Part shown: piece after piece, positions 54,101-62,451 of the stretch | Layout of the letters: every line of letters starts with the position of its first letter | Position numbering within the stretch: position 1 is the stretch's first letter | Origin: Mucilaginibacter pankratovii | Lineage (GTDB): Bacteria > Bacteroidota > Bacteroidia > Sphingobacteriales > Sphingobacteriaceae | Assembly: GCF_014773265.1 (NCBI RefSeq) | Contig: NZ_JACWMY010000002.1 | Coordinates: forward strand, 62,001-126,000 | Direction: 5' to 3' | DNA: 64,000 nt | Notes under the pieces: generated by a model | Told to the model about the DNA's origin: nothing | The model's database searches: none | Seen by the model: only the letters and a program-made list of their open reading frames with translations | Program-made: the position numbers and the translations under genes

Positions 54101-54589
54101 AGCGGCCAGGGCAGATGTTTGCACCAAGTTGTAAGGGCCGTATTTGATTGTTGTATCGATAAGCTTTGCACCTTGTTGAAAAGCCGGGTATGGTGTAGCG
54201 GTTACTATAAAATCGGTGGCTGAACTTACATTGATACCCGTGTTAACCGTGACCTTACCTGTAACTGCGCCCGGCATTACCATACCGACGATTTGAGTTG
54301 CAGTAAATGACGTAACTATAGCGGGCACGCCGCCTATAGTAAGTGTTGATGCCGATGTAAAGCCGCTACCTGTTACGGTAACCAAAGTACCCGGTGCTCC
54401 CGAAGCCGGCGAAAAAGATGTGATGGTTGAGGCAAATGCCGTATTACTTCTTCTGTCTGCAACAGCAGTTGGTTTTGAAGCAAAGGAGGCCAATGTTGTA
54501 GACGCCAAAACCAGCGCTAAAGCAATCGCTTTGAATTTATGACGGGAAAATTTGGGCAATAAAATCCTGGATAAGGTAAGGTTATTCAT
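51164..54589 (-). CDS. T9SS type-B adhesin-like protein, paralogue 1
   Basis: A 1141-residue protein from the ATG at 54589 (aligned to its paralogue's start MNNLTLS). Signal region, one IPT/TIG domain (about residues 50-130), a region of repeated SADGxTA motifs, propeller-like (about 140-520), four FN3-like modules (about 525-1030), each ending GWYCVYNG...GLxxxTTYR, and the CHU_C/T9SS type-B domain (GVSPNGDGVNDVFTI, about 1055 to the end). The combination suggests a secreted surface adhesin or scaffold. Its terminal modules are closely similar to those of the following gene. Confidence 0.88.
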   Translation of the reverse strand: MNNLTLSRILLPKFSRHKFKAIALALVLASTTLASFASKPTAVADRRSNTAFASTITSFSPASGAPGTLVTVTGSGFTSASTLTIGGVPAIVTSFTATQIVGMVMPGAVTGKVTVNTGINVSSATDFIVTATPYPAFQQGAKLIDTTIKYGPYNLVQTSALAADGNSALVNGGSSYLFYARKNNTWTVSSAFTGSNRYRTVSNYLALSADGSTALIGADAGPAKLYKRNNSAWQDAGTLNDSLGNVVGLSADGKTAILGKNTYGGSYSGGETGLGITIMKLVGNTWQKQEVADVPNYTEEHVYYGMLRFDEEGNLINTPIYYTVGRSAPGNRVAISADGKTAAASSFQNAGRYNRLFNLGYTAIYKLLSTGWEVQAVLPQYRDFKFSADGNTFLAGGDVYSRNGAVWSLQQTLPYGGGSMSADGNTIVFAAPTPTAYIRTGNGWVQKEIPAPNPAAVATENSLNNIALSADGATAFFEVPDDATRKGQSGSPLGSITVYGTEPYNPLDYATTITFSNTTDKTTTLSWPRGNGTTNRAVFLKMGTAGLPAAIKGTAYAPDSSFMSLGSYVKGGVAATGWYCVYNGKGGYVNITGLKTGTTYTASVVEYTGSAGAETYQVTGVTTRVTTPIVAPNYTTFVRANPGKNPATMMDIEYFPFGPPPVGLAIFVKEIGLVSSTAYPWNYSEMPLPGTASYAANNKFGTGEQIGNSGWFCVYNGEYSQNAVSVTGLRPAAYYRVVAVNYNGSKTIPVYTEPEYMGNTGNTYRTNSFDPPTGYATALTFSNTTATSSTLSWTNGTGASRAVFIKAGSLGAPALLDGYFPTASNPYTQGEPIDSSGDNQNWYCVYTGTGNSVNLLGLSPSTTYRVAVVDYNGDSGLATVAFVARFNGANVTTPAPVGAPATPPTGYATAYVFSNTAATSTTLSWAKSNGSARAVFLHLGTSGALNVVQGRTYTGNSTFKLGTQAGTNGWYCVYNGTGSSVNIKGLIASSTYRAILLEYNGTAGSEGYNLSRYNAANVTTTVAPVMLLTTNQKRMLVEQDVLTDDAAAELNVHQGVSPNGDGVNDVFTIDGIGAYPENILKVINNNGDVIYSATGYNNYSKAFDGRAANGTLQKAGTYFYSLEYKKGAEVIRKTGYLILKF

Positions 54590-54744
54590 CATATTTAAAT
54601 AAGTATTTGTGTGCAATGGAGTTACTAAGTACTCACCAATAAATGCACATACTTTCTAAATATGCACCGACAGATGTAATAAGGTTGTTTATATAACTAA
54701 AGTTTAAAATTTTAAACCTCAGTTGGTTGCGGCTTTGTATATGC

Positions 54745-54752
54745 CAAATATA
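54745..54752 (-). promoter_or_regulatory. Candidate -7 element of adhesin paralogue 1
   Basis: On the minus strand TATATTTG fits TAnnTTTG. It lies in a 34-nt block (GTTTAAACATCTATATTTGG then CATATACAAAGCCG) nearly identical to the block upstream of paralogue 2. The leader would be about 150 nt. No TTTG at 19 nt. Confidence 0.6.
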
Positions 54753-54984
54753 GATGTTTAAACTAATATCCGGCTTAAATCAAATAATAATATTTAATAA
54801 ATACTGGGGCAATTTAATAAGGTGATTAAAAAGAAATCGGCACGAAAAAATCAACTTTCGCGATTATAGATTGCCTTTAAAGCAGTTAATTTCTTTGCAT
54901 GCAACAAATTGGTCAAACAAGCCATTAAATAAAATCACCTTGTTTATCAAATGTGTTAAGTAAACGCCGTTAAGGGCTTAAAAA

Positions 54985-55020
54985 GCAAATGCCACGCAGT
55001 ATTTTCTGCGTGGCATTTGC
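54985..55020 (-). terminator. Terminator after the large adhesin
   Basis: A 15-bp perfect stem (GCAAATGCCACGCAG with CTGCGTGGCATTTGC) and a 6-nt loop, ending 13 nt past the stop of paralogue 2. The minus-strand flank TTTTAAG is moderately T-rich. The rest of the 54590-55033 gap holds the promoter of paralogue 1 and AT-rich DNA without a gene. Confidence 0.85.
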
Positions 55021-55033
55021 TTAAGCTTAAACA

Positions 55034-58000
55034 TCAGTACTTAATAACCAAATAACCGGTTTTGTGGATCACTTCAGTACCTTTCTTATATTCTAATGAA
55101 TAAAAGTAAGTACCGGCTTTTTGTAATGTACCGTTGGCGGCGTGGCCGTCGAAAGATTTGCCGTAATTATTATAGCCTGTAACGCTGTAGATAACGTCGC
55201 CGCTATTGTTTATAACCTTCACAGTATTCTCCGGGTAAGCGCCTATCCCGTCGATAGTAAATACGTCGTTCACCCCATCGCCGTTTGGAGATACCCCCTG
55301 ATGCACATTCAATTCAGACACCGCATCATCTGCTATTACATCCTGCTCTACCAGCATCCGTTTTTGATTTGTGGTTAACAGTAAAACAGGTGCTACAGTT
55401 GTAGTTACGTTGGCGCCATTATACCTGCTCAGGTTATAACCTTCTAAACCGGGTGCACCGTTGTATTCAATAACCGTTGCGCGGTAAGTGGTTGATGGGT
55501 TTAATCCAACAATGTTTACGTTATTACCGGTACCATTGTAAACGCAGAACCAGCCGCTGGTGCCTGCCTGTGTACCCGCTGCGAAGGTGTTATTGGCAGT
55601 GTAGGTAGTGCCTTGCGTAACACCAAGCGCGCCGCTGGTGCCTATCCTCACAAACACCGCGCGTGCAGCGCCATTGCTGTTTACCCAGCTTAAGGTGGTT
55701 GATGTTGATGCCGTATTGCTAAACGCTAAAGAAACTGCATATCCGGTTGGCGGCGTTGCCTGTACATTTGGCGCGGCCAGAGTGGTTACGTTTTGCGAAT
55801 TAAAGCGTTTGCCATAAGCCACGCCGCCGGTGTTACCCGTGCCATTATAATCAATCACGGCAACGCGGTAGGTAGACACAGGCGATAAACCTAACAGGTT
55901 TACCGAATTGCCTGTGCCCCTGTAAACGCAGTACCAGCCATCAGATAAGGCGAAGCCCTGTGTATACGGGTTATTTGGCGCATAGCCCACACCATCTACC
56001 GGGGTAAAGCCGCCGCTTGTACCCTTTTTAATAAATACGATACGCGCGGCACCGTTACCATTTGTCCAGCTTAAGGTGCTTGATGTTGCCGTTGTATTGC
56101 TGAAGGTTAAGGCTGTTGAATAACCGGATGGGGCTTCAATTGGCGTTGACACATTTGCAGGTGTTATGCCTGTAGTAAGATACTTTGGTGCTGCAATAGT
56201 ACCGCTGTATTCTACCACCGCTACACGGTAGGTTTGGCCTGAAGTTAACAAAGTTACATTTGCAGTAGACCCGGTGCCGTTATAAATGCAATACCAGCCG
56301 CTGCTACCTATTTGGTTGCCGCCTGTAAACTTAGAGTTGCCCGAATAGTAAACGTCGGCTGGCAACGGTGCGCCGCTGTTGGTTTTGTTGATGAACACCG
56401 CGCGGCCTGTGCCGTTACCGTTTACCCAGTTTACGGTTGTTGTGGTACCTGTTGTACCCGCAAATGTTACAGCCGATGCCTGCACCGTTCCTGGCGCTTT
56501 TAAAGTGGTAACATCAGCAGGCGCAAACCTTGTGGTGAGGTATCTTTCGTTGCCGTTATTGCCGTTGTATTCTATTACTTCGGCGCGGTAAGTGGTACCG
56601 GCCAGCAGGTTAGTTATATTGACCGATGAGCCATCGCCATTGTAAACACAGTACCAGCCCGCCGTACCCAGTGGCTTACCCGAACCATACGCCGCATTGG
56701 CGTTGTAGGTGGTAAAATCTGCCGGCAATGGTGCCGCGGTGCCTTTTACACCAATGAACACTGCACGTAAGCCTCCGTTACCTTTTGTCCAGCTAAGGGT
56801 GGTGCCTGTTGTAGTTGTATTGGTAAAGGTTAATGTATTGGCATAACCGCTTGGCGCGTTTACCGGCGTGCCTGCTACAAATGCCGTTACAGCGCCCAGG
56901 GCTTGTAACTTAGTAAGATCACCCACATTAGGGTAATAAGCGTCAGCTATCATCACATTTTGGTTAGGCACCTTACTGCTATCGCGCGGGTTGCCCATAA
57001 AGGCAGTTGTGCCATCTGCACTTACCGCTATCGCAAAGCCAGCCGATGGATCAAAGCTTGTGGTTTGTTTTACCCAGTTGGCACTACCAGCGCGGGTGTA
57101 AACCACGGTACCGGTTGCCTCGGCAAACATGATCACGCTGCCATCAATATTAATACTGCCTCTGCCGTTTTGAGGCAATTGTTGTTTAAGCGCCCAGGTA
57201 TTCCCATTGCGGCCATAAACAGATGCCCCGGTAATACTATTAGAGATAAGCAACAGTGCGCCATCGCCGCTCAGTGCCAGTTTATCGCCCGCTATATTTG
57301 GCAAATCGGTAGCAAGCACCCATTCGGCATCAGTTTTTACGAATACAGAAGTATACTGGTTGCTGCCAACAGGCGTGCTTCCGGCTATTACTTTGCCATC
57401 GGCACTTATAGCCGCGGTGGCCGTTGTGCCGGCTGAAAATGGAATATCGGAGCCCTGCACCCAGTTGCTGCCAATTCGGTTGTATACATTTAATGTTCTA
57501 ATTTGGGGCACTCCACCTTTGGTGCCTTTCCCCGTATGGTAATCGCCTATTACGGCAGTATTACCATCCGCGCTTAATGCCGCTGTCTGGCCTCCGCCAA
57601 TGCCGGCGCCCTCGGTCCATATACCGTTTACTTTGTAATAAACCCCCGCAAAGTTCCCACTATTAACACCGGTGGCCCCTTGCCCTGTTACAATGGCCAC
57701 TGTGCCATCTGCGTTCATGGTACTCTCATAACCCCTGGGGCCGAAGTTTCCGTTTTGGGAGCCTGTGCTAAACACTCCTCCGGATTGTTGCCAGGCTCCG
57801 TTTTGCCGCTCATAAAAAATCACGCCTCCGTTTACAAAATTTTGTATTTCGCCAACGCCCACGCCTGCCACAGCCGAATTACCATCGGCGCTAATGGCTA
57901 CCGAGTAGCCTTGCTGTGCGCGGCGTAACGATAGCGGTTGCCTGCCGGGATTGTGTGATATATATTTTGACGTATCGGCCATTGCCGGGCTTTGCCTTAT

Positions 58001-61000
58001 ATTGGGGTATAGAGTGGGTGTTACAGTAAAGTTGCCTGCGGCAATGTTGCCATCGGTAATGGTTACTGCCCCTGTAATAGTACCCGGCATAACCAATGCC
58101 GACATTGTTGTACCTGTATTGTTAACGATCACAGCATCTACACCGCCAATTTTTACGCCGGTACCTAATAAACCTGTTCCCGAAAGTTTTATGATGGTAC
58201 CAACGGGCCCGGTAGTCGGGCTAACCGATGCAACGGTAGTTGGCTCGCCGGTAGTATAAGCGGTAACTGAGCCTACGTTAGGGCCACCTTGCAGCCCAAA
58301 AGTAAAGTCAGTTGAATTGCTGGAGAATGCGGTAGTACCATCGGCGCTTATGGCTACCTCCGGCGCAAACTTGTCTGATAAGATAACATTTCGTTTTACC
58401 CAGGTGCCGGCACCATTACGTGTATAAACCACGGGCCCGGTGTTACGCGACAAAATGATGCTATTGCCGTCGGCACTGATAGAACCATCAGTGTGCTCCG
58501 GCATGGTTTGTGCAAGGCTCCAGGCTGTACCTTTACGGGCATATATATTTCCGCCCATTAGCAATAAGTTGCCATCTGCGGTTAAACTCATTCTATTCTC
58601 AATTTGGGGTATATTGGCCTGTACCACCCATTTTGTACCATTATATGTAACTATATAAGTACCATGGCCGAATAACGACGCCGCCGCTATGGTTTTTCCA
58701 TCGGCGCTCATAGTTACTATCGCACCGGCTGAAATACCCGCGCCAAAGTCTATAGTTGCAGGCACAGGAGAATTTGGCACTTCTGGATCCTTTACCCAAA
58801 TGCCATTTATACGGTGATAAATAGTAACGCCCTGGATAGGGGTCGCTCTAGAAACGCCGTATCCTACAGCAATTGTGTTGCCATCGGCGCTTACTGATGC
58901 CGAGAAACCACGCCCAAGCTCAGCCGTTTTTTTCCACACGCCATTTTGTTTTTCGAAAGCATAAACTAAGTTTTCGGGAGCGTTCCCTCCGCGCCAATTA
59001 GAAGCTGAGATGGCCACTGTGCCGTCGGCATTTATAGAAATATTTCCTCCAAGCTGTACATCTTCAGCGGCGGTTGCATAATACTGGCCGGATTGTGCCC
59101 AGGTACCATTATTTCTTTCATAGAACGTAAGACCGCCCCGGTTTACGCCGTTTAAACCGTTAAGCGATCCAACCATAGCGGTGTTACCGTCCGCGCTTAA
59201 GGCCAGCGAACTGCCCTGGCCGACAGGCCTGCTTCCGTTATACGTATTTAAGTCGGCCATTATCGGGCCCTGCTGTTGTTTCGGATATGGCGTAGGGGTT
59301 ACCGTAAAATTGCCGCCGGCCACGGTAGTGCCATTGGTAATGCTTACCACACCCGTAACAGTACCCGGCATAACCATACCGGTAATAACCGTGCCTGTGT
59401 TAGATACCACAATGGCATCTTTACCGCCAATGCTTAAGGTAGCACCTTCTAAACTGGTACCCGTAACTTTAACCAGTGTACCAACTGGCCCGGTTGTTGG
59501 GCTTACCGAGGCTATGGACATTGGTGGCGCTACACTGTACGCCGTAAGTGAACCGTAAGGGTCGGTACGGTAGCTCGTATCAGTTGTGGTAATATATTGG
59601 CCGTTCTCATAAACTGTATTACTGGTATAAATTTTTGTTTTCACCTGCCCTACGCTGTTATCATCTACGTTACCCGAGAAGGCTGTTGTACCATCGGCAC
59701 TAATGGCTACCGAGGTAGCCGAGCCTGCGGATAGTGCTTTGTTTTGCTTTACCCACACACCCGCGTTGTTACGTATATATATTACGGGGCCGGAATTACC
59801 GCTAAACAATATGATGTTGCCATCGGCTGTAATAGATTCGGTGCCCGCCTCTTGTATGATTTGCGCACTGCTCCAGGTAGAACCGGCGCGGGTAAATAGT
59901 TTTGAATACCCCGGTGCGGTATTACCGAGATAACCTGCGTTTGTGCTTATCAAAACATTACCATCGGCGCTCAATGAAATAAGGCCAGTCGCTCCTGTCA
60001 GCAATTCTTCTTTAACCCATTGTGTACCATTCAACTTCATAATAAAAGTACCACTTAAGTATGATGTAGCCGCCAGCGTTTTTCCATCAGCACTTAGCGC
60101 CACATTGCCACCTGCCTTTTGGTTTTCTCCAAAATCTATCGTTTTTACACTATCGGGTATCCCGGTCAGGTTAAAAGAGCCGTCGCCCGGCAACGTTGGG
60201 TCTTTGGCCCAGTTGCCGTTTATACGATGATATACAGTTGTATACTCCGTTGTGATAACACCGCCCCTAACGTATCTGAGAGCTCCATATCCAGTTACAG
60301 CGGTGTTGCCATCGGCGCTTACCGCAACCGACTGACCATTCCCCTGGAAGGTAGTAGGTTTCCATACCCCATTTTGCTTTTCAAATACGCTTATCGGCGC
60401 GTTGTAGGGGTCGTAATCTGCGGAATGGGTCACAAAAAGCACTGTTCCATTGGCATTTAACGCAAGCGCTTTTCCAAATGGAGCAGGGCCAATACTGAAA
60501 TTTAAAAAATAATAGCCGGTTTTAACCCAGGCACCGTCATGCTTTTCATAAAACGTTAACCCTCCTGGTATAGCGTAGGCTTGTTGTGTTTCGTAATTTA
60601 ACCCTACCAATGATGCTGCAACGGCTGTATTGCCGTCGGCGCTTACCACTACGTTATTGCCTTGTTTTACATTTTTGTACCTATAGCTGGTGGCAGGCAG
60701 TGGTAGCCCTCCGTGAGATTCAGCGTATTGTAGTTGATAAGCATTAGGGTAAGTCGTGGTATCCGCCAGCTTACCGCCCAACTGTTGTGTTGGGAACGGC
60801 GTTGGCGTTACCGTAAAATTGGTAGCTGAATTTACATCGGCACCGGTATTTACGGTTACTTTACCCGTACTCGCGCCTGGCATTACCATACCCACAATTT
60901 GTGTAGAGGTAAAAGAGGTTACTATAGCAGGCTTTCCGCCGATAATAAGCGTAGATGCCGAGGTAAAGCCGGTACCGGTTACGGTTACCAGCGTACCCGG

Positions 61001-61195
61001 AGCACCCGATGCGGGTGCAAACGAGCTAATGGTTGAAGCGAATGCCGTAGCGTGCCGGCCATTGGCAACAGGTATCGGTTTAGCGGTCGATGCCGAAAAG
61101 GCGGTGCAGCTAATAGCAAGCGCCAGGATTATTGCTTTAGCCCTCCGGTAGGAAAGTTTGGGCAATAAAATTGCAGATAAGGTAAGGTTATTCAT
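55034..61195 (-). CDS. Giant T9SS type-B adhesin-like protein, paralogue 2
   Basis: A 2053-residue secreted protein. Signal region (about 1-50, long n-region with AKAIILALAISCTAFSAS), then three modules each made of an IPT/TIG domain (starts near 55, 558 and 988) and a propeller-like stretch of SADGNTAV repeats, then four FN3-like modules (about 1447-1900) with GWYCVYNG signatures, then a CHU_C T9SS type-B sorting domain (about 1960-2053, GVSPNGDGVNDVFTIDGIGA). It has three TIG-propeller units where paralogue 1 has one. It probably acts at the cell surface in attachment. No PorP/SprF partner is adjacent. Confidence 0.9.
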   Translation of the reverse strand: MNNLTLSAILLPKLSYRRAKAIILALAISCTAFSASTAKPIPVANGRHATAFASTISSFAPASGAPGTLVTVTGTGFTSASTLIIGGKPAIVTSFTSTQIVGMVMPGASTGKVTVNTGADVNSATNFTVTPTPFPTQQLGGKLADTTTYPNAYQLQYAESHGGLPLPATSYRYKNVKQGNNVVVSADGNTAVAASLVGLNYETQQAYAIPGGLTFYEKHDGAWVKTGYYFLNFSIGPAPFGKALALNANGTVLFVTHSADYDPYNAPISVFEKQNGVWKPTTFQGNGQSVAVSADGNTAVTGYGALRYVRGGVITTEYTTVYHRINGNWAKDPTLPGDGSFNLTGIPDSVKTIDFGENQKAGGNVALSADGKTLAATSYLSGTFIMKLNGTQWVKEELLTGATGLISLSADGNVLISTNAGYLGNTAPGYSKLFTRAGSTWSSAQIIQEAGTESITADGNIILFSGNSGPVIYIRNNAGVWVKQNKALSAGSATSVAISADGTTAFSGNVDDNSVGQVKTKIYTSNTVYENGQYITTTDTSYRTDPYGSLTAYSVAPPMSIASVSPTTGPVGTLVKVTGTSLEGATLSIGGKDAIVVSNTGTVITGMVMPGTVTGVVSITNGTTVAGGNFTVTPTPYPKQQQGPIMADLNTYNGSRPVGQGSSLALSADGNTAMVGSLNGLNGVNRGGLTFYERNNGTWAQSGQYYATAAEDVQLGGNISINADGTVAISASNWRGGNAPENLVYAFEKQNGVWKKTAELGRGFSASVSADGNTIAVGYGVSRATPIQGVTIYHRINGIWVKDPEVPNSPVPATIDFGAGISAGAIVTMSADGKTIAAASLFGHGTYIVTYNGTKWVVQANIPQIENRMSLTADGNLLLMGGNIYARKGTAWSLAQTMPEHTDGSISADGNSIILSRNTGPVVYTRNGAGTWVKRNVILSDKFAPEVAISADGTTAFSSNSTDFTFGLQGGPNVGSVTAYTTGEPTTVASVSPTTGPVGTIIKLSGTGLLGTGVKIGGVDAVIVNNTGTTMSALVMPGTITGAVTITDGNIAAGNFTVTPTLYPNIRQSPAMADTSKYISHNPGRQPLSLRRAQQGYSVAISADGNSAVAGVGVGEIQNFVNGGVIFYERQNGAWQQSGGVFSTGSQNGNFGPRGYESTMNADGTVAIVTGQGATGVNSGNFAGVYYKVNGIWTEGAGIGGGQTAALSADGNTAVIGDYHTGKGTKGGVPQIRTLNVYNRIGSNWVQGSDIPFSAGTTATAAISADGKVIAGSTPVGSNQYTSVFVKTDAEWVLATDLPNIAGDKLALSGDGALLLISNSITGASVYGRNGNTWALKQQLPQNGRGSINIDGSVIMFAEATGTVVYTRAGSANWVKQTTSFDPSAGFAIAVSADGTTAFMGNPRDSSKVPNQNVMIADAYYPNVGDLTKLQALGAVTAFVAGTPVNAPSGYANTLTFTNTTTTGTTLSWTKGNGGLRAVFIGVKGTAAPLPADFTTYNANAAYGSGKPLGTAGWYCVYNGDGSSVNITNLLAGTTYRAEVIEYNGNNGNERYLTTRFAPADVTTLKAPGTVQASAVTFAGTTGTTTTVNWVNGNGTGRAVFINKTNSGAPLPADVYYSGNSKFTGGNQIGSSGWYCIYNGTGSTANVTLLTSGQTYRVAVVEYSGTIAAPKYLTTGITPANVSTPIEAPSGYSTALTFSNTTATSSTLSWTNGNGAARIVFIKKGTSGGFTPVDGVGYAPNNPYTQGFALSDGWYCVYRGTGNSVNLLGLSPVSTYRVAVIDYNGTGNTGGVAYGKRFNSQNVTTLAAPNVQATPPTGYAVSLAFSNTASTSTTLSWVNSNGAARAVFVRIGTSGALGVTQGTTYTANNTFAAGTQAGTSGWFCVYNGTGNNVNIVGLNPSTTYRATVIEYNGAPGLEGYNLSRYNGANVTTTVAPVLLLTTNQKRMLVEQDVIADDAVSELNVHQGVSPNGDGVNDVFTIDGIGAYPENTVKVINNSGDVIYSVTGYNNYGKSFDGHAANGTLQKAGTYFYSLEYKKGTEVIHKTGYLVIKY

Positions 61196-61332
61196 CTTAT
61201 GATATTATAATAGTTTGCACTAACAATGATTTAATAATGACCGCAGGGTTTAGACTGCAGGCACAATATGGGACTGTGATAATACTGCGTTTAAAAGACA
61301 TAAACAGCAGCAGGCTACGGCTTTGTATGCTC

Positions 61333-61340
61333 CAAATATA
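61333..61340 (-). promoter_or_regulatory. Candidate -7 element of adhesin paralogue 2
   Basis: TATATTTG on the minus strand fits TAnnTTTG, within a block GTTTAAACATATATATTTGG then AGCATACAAAGCCG conserved with paralogue 1. The gap 61196-61503 otherwise holds AT-rich leader DNA and no gene that I see. Confidence 0.6.
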
Positions 61341-61503
61341 TATGTTTAAACTATTATACCATTTATAAATAATAATAAAATTGCTTTGTAATAAATATGA
61401 TACATATCAATATTAAGAGAGAGAGAAAACAATCTCCGTAAGTTAAAAAAATAAAAACTTACGGTTAATAAGCGGTGGTTCATCAACAGTCTGATAAATA
61501 TTA

Positions 61504-62157
61504 TCAGACTGATATCACCGGCATCTGGCGCAAAAGAAGATCATCCTGCAGTACATGCACCATAAATTTGGCCACATTGCTGCGGCTGATGGTAAGGTGG
61601 GGTTTGGGTTGGTTATTAAGACTAACAATAACCGTTTTGCTTTTTGTTGAATTGATAAGCCCTGCCGGCCGCAAAATGGTATAGTTTAAGGTTGATGCAG
61701 AGAACAATTCCTCCTGCCGTTCGTGGTCGCGGTAAGCCATGCCTACGTTACTATTATCAATTATCCATTTAAACCACCAGGGGATGTCTTCGCGGGTATC
61801 CCTCGTGCCCCAGGCCGAGGTGAGGATAACCCTGTTAATGTTATGAAGAGGGGCCAGTTCGATGATACATTCAGCAGTTTCGGAAAGAAAATTAGCGGGT
61901 GTGCGCAGTTTGGCCCAGGGGAAGTCGGAAGTACGGGAGATATTTAAGGCGCTCAGGATGGCTTCGCACCCGGCCATGGCGGCTGCCAACAGGGGCTTAT
62001 CAGTAGGCAGGCCTTCAAATACCCGAAGTGTGGGGTGGCTTATATTCAGTTTGCTTTTATCGCGCAGCAAAACATTCACCTCGTAGCCCTGAGCAATCGC
62101 CTCTTGGAGGAGTATTTTGCCGGTGCGGCCTGTGGCGCCTAAAATTAATATCCGCAT
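61504..62157 (-). CDS. NAD(P)H-binding SDR/NmrA-like oxidoreductase
   Basis: A 217-residue Rossmann-fold protein with the cofactor motif ILILGATGRTGKILLQEA. It is an atypical SDR (NAD(P)H-binding, NmrA/BVR-B group) with no YxxxK catalytic pair in the usual place. A middle motif RVILTSAWGTRDTRED and a late NYTILRPAGLINSTKSKTVI are typical. These act as reductases or redox sensors. Role not predicted. Confidence 0.88.
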   Translation of the reverse strand: MRILILGATGRTGKILLQEAIAQGYEVNVLLRDKSKLNISHPTLRVFEGLPTDKPLLAAAMAGCEAILSALNISRTSDFPWAKLRTPANFLSETAECIIELAPLHNINRVILTSAWGTRDTREDIPWWFKWIIDNSNVGMAYRDHERQEELFSASTLNYTILRPAGLINSTKSKTVIVSLNNQPKPHLTISRSNVAKFMVHVLQDDLLLRQMPVISV

Positions 62158-62198
62158 TGTATTCCCGTTTGTGATTTAGTCATCTTGTCCGCTCTGTT

Positions 62199-62336
62199 AT
62201 TTGACTCACCCCGGGTTCGCTTCGCTGCCCGCCCCTCTCTACCTGCGGCAAAGAGGGTAAAGAGTTTTATTTTTCTCAACCCTCTTTGCGAAGCAGAGAG
62301 ATTCGACCAGCGAAGCGTCGTCGGGGTGAGTCAAAT
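62199..62336. repeat. 138-nt intergenic element with ATTTGACTCACCCCG ends
   Basis: Perfect 15-nt terminal inverted repeats (62199-62213 and 62322-62336) enclose further complementary segments (GGTTCGCTTCGCTG with CAGCGAAGCGTCGTC, and CCTCTCT/AGAGAG). It is a whole palindromic unit in the divergent gap between the SDR and amidohydrolase genes and looks like a REP/MITE-like family typical of Sphingobacteriaceae. No target-site duplication is clear. Confidence 0.85.
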
Positions 62337-62451
62337 AGCCACACTGCTCCCCTCCTCTCTCCTAACAAAGATGTAACAATTGTATGATTTTGCCTTAACC
62401 GGTAATAGCCAAACGAAAATTTAATAGTTTAGCAGTAAACAATCACATCAA

